Source: Tibeticola sediminis
GTDB lineage: Bacteria > Pseudomonadota > Gammaproteobacteria > Burkholderiales > Burkholderiaceae_C
NCBI RefSeq assembly: GCF_003843835.1
Contig: NZ_RKQL01000008.1
Location: 1-64,000 of the forward strand
Reading direction: 5' to 3'
DNA length: 64,000 nt
The translations under genes and the position numbers were made by a program. This document shows positions 63,098-64,000 of the stretch, piece by piece. Position 1 is the stretch's first letter. The number at the start of each line of letters is the position of its first letter. A model generated the notes under the pieces. The model was not told the origin of the DNA, made no database searches, and saw only the letters and a list, made by a program, of their open reading frames with translations.

Positions 63098-64000
63098 ATG
63101 ACCGCAAACCACCCGGCAAAAAACGCTGGCCGCCGACGCTCATGGCGCGCGGCGGGCGGCCTGGGGTGCGTGGCGCTCTTGGTCCTGATGAGCGTCACCG
63201 CGTGGGCAGGCCCCGCTGCGGAACTGCCTGCGAGTGTGCGGGCGGCGCTGGTCCGGTCGGGCGTGGCCGAATCGGCCCTGTCGGTTTCGGTCGAGGCGAT
63301 CGATCCGGACGCAGCCCGGCCGGGTACGCGCTCGACTTCTGCGCCGCCACCGGCTCGAACGGTGCTGCGCTGGCAAGCCACCGAGCCGCGCAACCCCGCT
63401 TCGCTGATGAAGCTCGTCACCACCTTTGCAGCGCTCGAACTGCTGGGGCCGGATTTCACCTGGACGAACCGGGTCGAAACCACGGGTCGTGTGCACGACG
63501 GTGTGCTCGACGGCAATCTGGTGCTGCGTGGCAGCGGCGACCCAAAACTGGTGGTCGAGCGGCTCGAAGCGTTGCTGGCGGAGGTGCGCGCGGCCGGCAT
63601 CGTTCAGGTGCGCGGGGACATCGTGCTCGACGGCCGAATTTTCGAGCCGGTCGACCCCAACCCGGCGCGGTTCGACGACGAGCCGCTGCGCCCTTACAAC
63701 GCCCGACCCGAGGGCTTGCTGATCAATTTCAAAGCCGTCGTCTACCGCTTCATACCCGAACCCGAACGCGGCCGCGCCCGCATCGACGCGCAACCGCCGC
63801 TCGCCGGGGTCGAGCTGCCGGAATCCGTGCCGCTGAGCACCGCCCCCTGCGGCGACTGGCGAGCACGCTTGCGCGCCGACTTCACCGACCCCGATCGCGT
63901 GCGCTTCGAAGGGGCTTACCCGCTGGCCTGCGGCGTGCGCGAATGGCCGGTGGCCTACCCCGCGCCCGAGCGCTACGCGCCGCGGGTGGTGGAGGCGCTC
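63098..64000 (+). CDS. dacB: D-alanyl-D-alanine carboxypeptidase/endopeptidase (PBP4), 3' end outside window
   Basis: First 301 codons of an open frame that runs off the window. An N-terminal hydrophobic signal (LGCVALLVLMSVTAWAGPA) is followed by the active-site SxxK motif NPASLMKLVTTFAALELLG and the PBP4-type VLDGNLVLRGSGDPKLVVERLE and DEPLRPYNARPEGLLINF. It trims and cleaves peptidoglycan peptide stems in the periplasm. The SxN and KTG motifs would lie beyond the edge. Confidence 0.92.
   Translation, partial: MTANHPAKNAGRRRSWRAAGGLGCVALLVLMSVTAWAGPAAELPASVRAALVRSGVAESALSVSVEAIDPDAARPGTRSTSAPPPARTVLRWQATEPRNPASLMKLVTTFAALELLGPDFTWTNRVETTGRVHDGVLDGNLVLRGSGDPKLVVERLEALLAEVRAAGIVQVRGDIVLDGRIFEPVDPNPARFDDEPLRPYNARPEGLLINFKAVVYRFIPEPERGRARIDAQPPLAGVELPESVPLSTAPCGDWRARLRADFTDPDRVRFEGAYPLACGVREWPVAYPAPERYAPRVVEAL

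Overview
This is a GC-rich, tightly packed bacterial chromosome segment. The gene set (hpf, lptA-lptB-rpoN, pntAB, sulfide:quinone oxidoreductase, cytochrome bd) and short TGCTAT...TTTTTGAT repeats of a type I associate with Comamonadaceae suggest a betaproteobacterium of the order Burkholderiales with a sulfur-oxidising, facultatively microaerobic life. The placement is inference from gene content; no rRNA, tRNA or CRISPR array is visible.

Layout. 0-9 kb: cytochrome c lipoprotein, SEC-C protein, PIN toxin-like protein, rlmL, rpoN, lptB, lptA, hpf (minus strand), then corA and convergent mtnN. 9-18 kb: fadD, pntB-pntA, nudJ, a TSUP permease, slyD, mnmA and small membrane proteins. 18.7-29.3 kb: one long minus-strand array headed by a sigma-54 promoter: cydP-cydA-cydB, an octaheme tetrathionate-reductase-type cytochrome plus cytochrome b, cydX-ybgE, a persulfide-dioxygenase-like protein, a DUF6858-like protein, a BASS/ACR3 transporter, a truncated haemoglobin, a thioredoxin-fold protein, a hydrolase and a thioesterase. 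A divergent PAS/sigma-54 activator (29.4-30.8 kb) is the obvious regulator. 31-33 kb: methyltransferase and DUF3422 protein. 33.2-41.1 kb: a second minus-strand operon (periplasmic adaptor, RND pump, SQR, DUF2892, OsmC, SLAC1 channel, CsoR/CstR-family repressor) with a CsoR-type operator inside its promoter spacer. 41-50 kb: type I restriction-modification island with Fic, Mrr-like and RhuM genes interposed. 50-64 kb: ssb, MFS transporter, uvrA, CYTH-CHAD protein, two GSTs, pyrF, hydrolase, uracil-DNA glycosylase, rimI, tsaB and a dacB cut by the window edge.

The two respiratory/sulfur operons look complementary: SQR makes polysulfide or persulfide and feeds quinol, while the cyd array supplies a high-affinity quinol oxidase, an alternative quinol-linked reductase for an S- or N-compound, a candidate persulfide-handling enzyme and a globin. 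The most unusual features are the embedding of an octaheme reductase module inside a sigma-54-driven cytochrome bd operon, and a set of dispersed 150-250 bp inverted-terminal-repeat elements. These fall into three families with different ends but one shared central stem-loop, and they sit against stop codons throughout the window.
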